From Phytopseudomonas punonensis (GTDB lineage: Bacteria > Pseudomonadota > Gammaproteobacteria > Pseudomonadales > Pseudomonadaceae): 64,000 bases of DNA. Of this stretch, positions 63,338-64,000 are shown one piece after another (position 1 is the stretch's first letter; every line of letters starts with the position of its first letter). Under the pieces are notes generated by a model. The model was not told the DNA's origin. It ran no database searches and saw only the letters and a program-made list of their open reading frames with translations. The stretch lies in the NCBI RefSeq assembly GCF_900142655.1, contig NZ_FRBQ01000001.1, positions 746,115 through 810,114 of the forward strand, written 5' to 3'. The translations under genes and the position numbers were made by a program.

Positions 63338-64000
63338 ATGTCCAGCCTTTCGCCTGCCGCCGCCGACCGCCTGCTGGACCTCAACGAGCTGCTGCGCGAA
63401 CTGGTCAGCCAGGGCCGTATCGCCCAGGAAAGCGCCGAGCAGTGCCTGGCGATCCGTCGCAGTGGCGCCAACACCGATTTGCACCCGCTGGAGTTTCTGG
63501 CTGCCCAGCAGCTCGATGACCTGACACGCCCCGGCCGCACCCTCGACCTGGAAAGCCTGACCCAATGGCTCGCGCAGCTGGCCGGGCAGCCGTATCTGCG
63601 CATCGATCCGTTGAAAATCGATGCCGCAGCAGTTACCCCGCTGATGTCCTACGCCTTCGCGCAACGCCACAAGATTCTCGCCGTGGCGGTGAATGCCGAG
63701 GCGGTGACCATCGCCAGCGCCCAGCCGTTCATGCAGAGCTGGGAAGCCAACCTCGTGCACGTGCTGAAACGTCCGATCAAGCGCGTGGTGGCCAACCCGG
63801 CGGATATCCAGCGCTTTACCGTGGAGTTCTACCGCCTGGCCCGCTCGGTCAGCGGCGCGACGAACACCGATGCGAAGATCAGCAACGTCGGCAACTTCGA
63901 GCAGCTGCTCAACCTCGGCGCCCAGGATCAGGAGCCAGACGCCAACGATGCCCACGTGGTGAATATCGTCGACTGGCTGTTCCAGTACGCCTTCCAGCAG
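63338..64000 (+). CDS. GspE/PilB-type secretion ATPase, N-terminal part (continues past the window)
   Basis: 221 residues to the window edge, starting at the ATG at 63338 with AGGAG 5 nt upstream. The helical N-terminal domain (LLDLNELLRELVSQGRIAQE; QLAGQPYLRIDPLKIDAAAV; PFMQSWEANLVHVLKRPIKR) matches the MshEN/GspE N-terminal region, which precedes the Walker ATPase lying outside the window. It probably powers a type II secretion or type IV pilus-like machine. Which one cannot be told from this part. Confidence 0.75.
   Translation, partial: MSSLSPAAADRLLDLNELLRELVSQGRIAQESAEQCLAIRRSGANTDLHPLEFLAAQQLDDLTRPGRTLDLESLTQWLAQLAGQPYLRIDPLKIDAAAVTPLMSYAFAQRHKILAVAVNAEAVTIASAQPFMQSWEANLVHVLKRPIKRVVANPADIQRFTVEFYRLARSVSGATNTDAKISNVGNFEQLLNLGAQDQEPDANDAHVVNIVDWLFQYAFQQ

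Overview
The window looks like chromosomal DNA of a Pseudomonas (sensu lato) species. It is GC-rich and densely coded. It carries typical Pseudomonas families: a membrane gluconate dehydrogenase, an FpvA/FhuE-type siderophore receptor, MocR, LysR and AraC regulators, an assimilatory nirBD operon with a protein kinase/phosphatase, a bacteriophytochrome, argA/argE, trmA and cmoM. Several intergenic regions hold Pseudomonas REP-type palindromes. The two end genes run off the window. I see no rRNA, tRNA, CRISPR array, prophage or transposase gene.

Layout. 1-5 kb: a PAS chemoreceptor-type fragment, then a three-gene periplasmic gluconate 2-dehydrogenase operon (gamma subunit, GMC flavoprotein, triheme cytochrome c). 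5-11 kb: small unknown proteins, a solute-binding protein, a LysR regulator divergent from an alpha/beta hydrolase, and a TonB-dependent siderophore receptor. 11-17 kb: a sulfite reductase hemoprotein (cysI), a DUF934 gene and, on the same strand, a lone cytochrome bo3 subunit I (cyoB); a MocR regulator diverges from cysI. 17-26 kb: a DUF1176 protein, paired membrane paralogs, an AraC regulator, a PilJ-domain protein, a PAS-PAS-PAS-GGDEF-EAL protein and TerC. 26-32 kb: the nirB-nirD-FNT transporter-PP2C/kinase operon, preceded by a sigma-54 type promoter and a leader with an attenuator. 32-39 kb: RIO kinase, Ada, and a thiolase / high-molecular-weight FabG / AraC / MaoC group. 39-42 kb: MazG-like, CmoM, two DUF4136 lipoproteins and an SdiA-regulated-family protein. 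42-50 kb: a light-sensing block with bacteriophytochrome, response regulator and two hybrid histidine kinases. 50-64 kb: an MFS exporter, a purine permease, TrmA, an M20 peptidase, ArgA and ArgE, a PhoU-like protein with a Pit phosphate transporter, a CYTH protein, DUF502 and the start of a GspE/PilB-type ATPase.

How genes work together. The gluconate dehydrogenase passes electrons from periplasmic gluconate to the respiratory chain. NirB/NirD reduce nitrite imported by the FNT channel, and the leader suggests NtrC/RpoN initiation plus NasT-type antitermination. BphP probably signals to the adjacent single-domain response regulator, with two hybrid kinases in the same array. The thiolase, FabG and MaoC proteins can form a beta-oxidation-like or reversed chain-modifying module. 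ArgE and ArgA belong to arginine biosynthesis, and the DUF47 protein sits directly upstream of the Pit transporter.

No wholly new defence or mobile system is evident. The points most worth a second look are the orphan cyoB in a sulfite-reductase transcription unit, the nir leader and its kinase/phosphatase, the FadA2-FabG4-HtdX-like module, the phytochrome signalling array, the repeated operator-like motifs between cysI and MocR, and a MITE-like repeat family.
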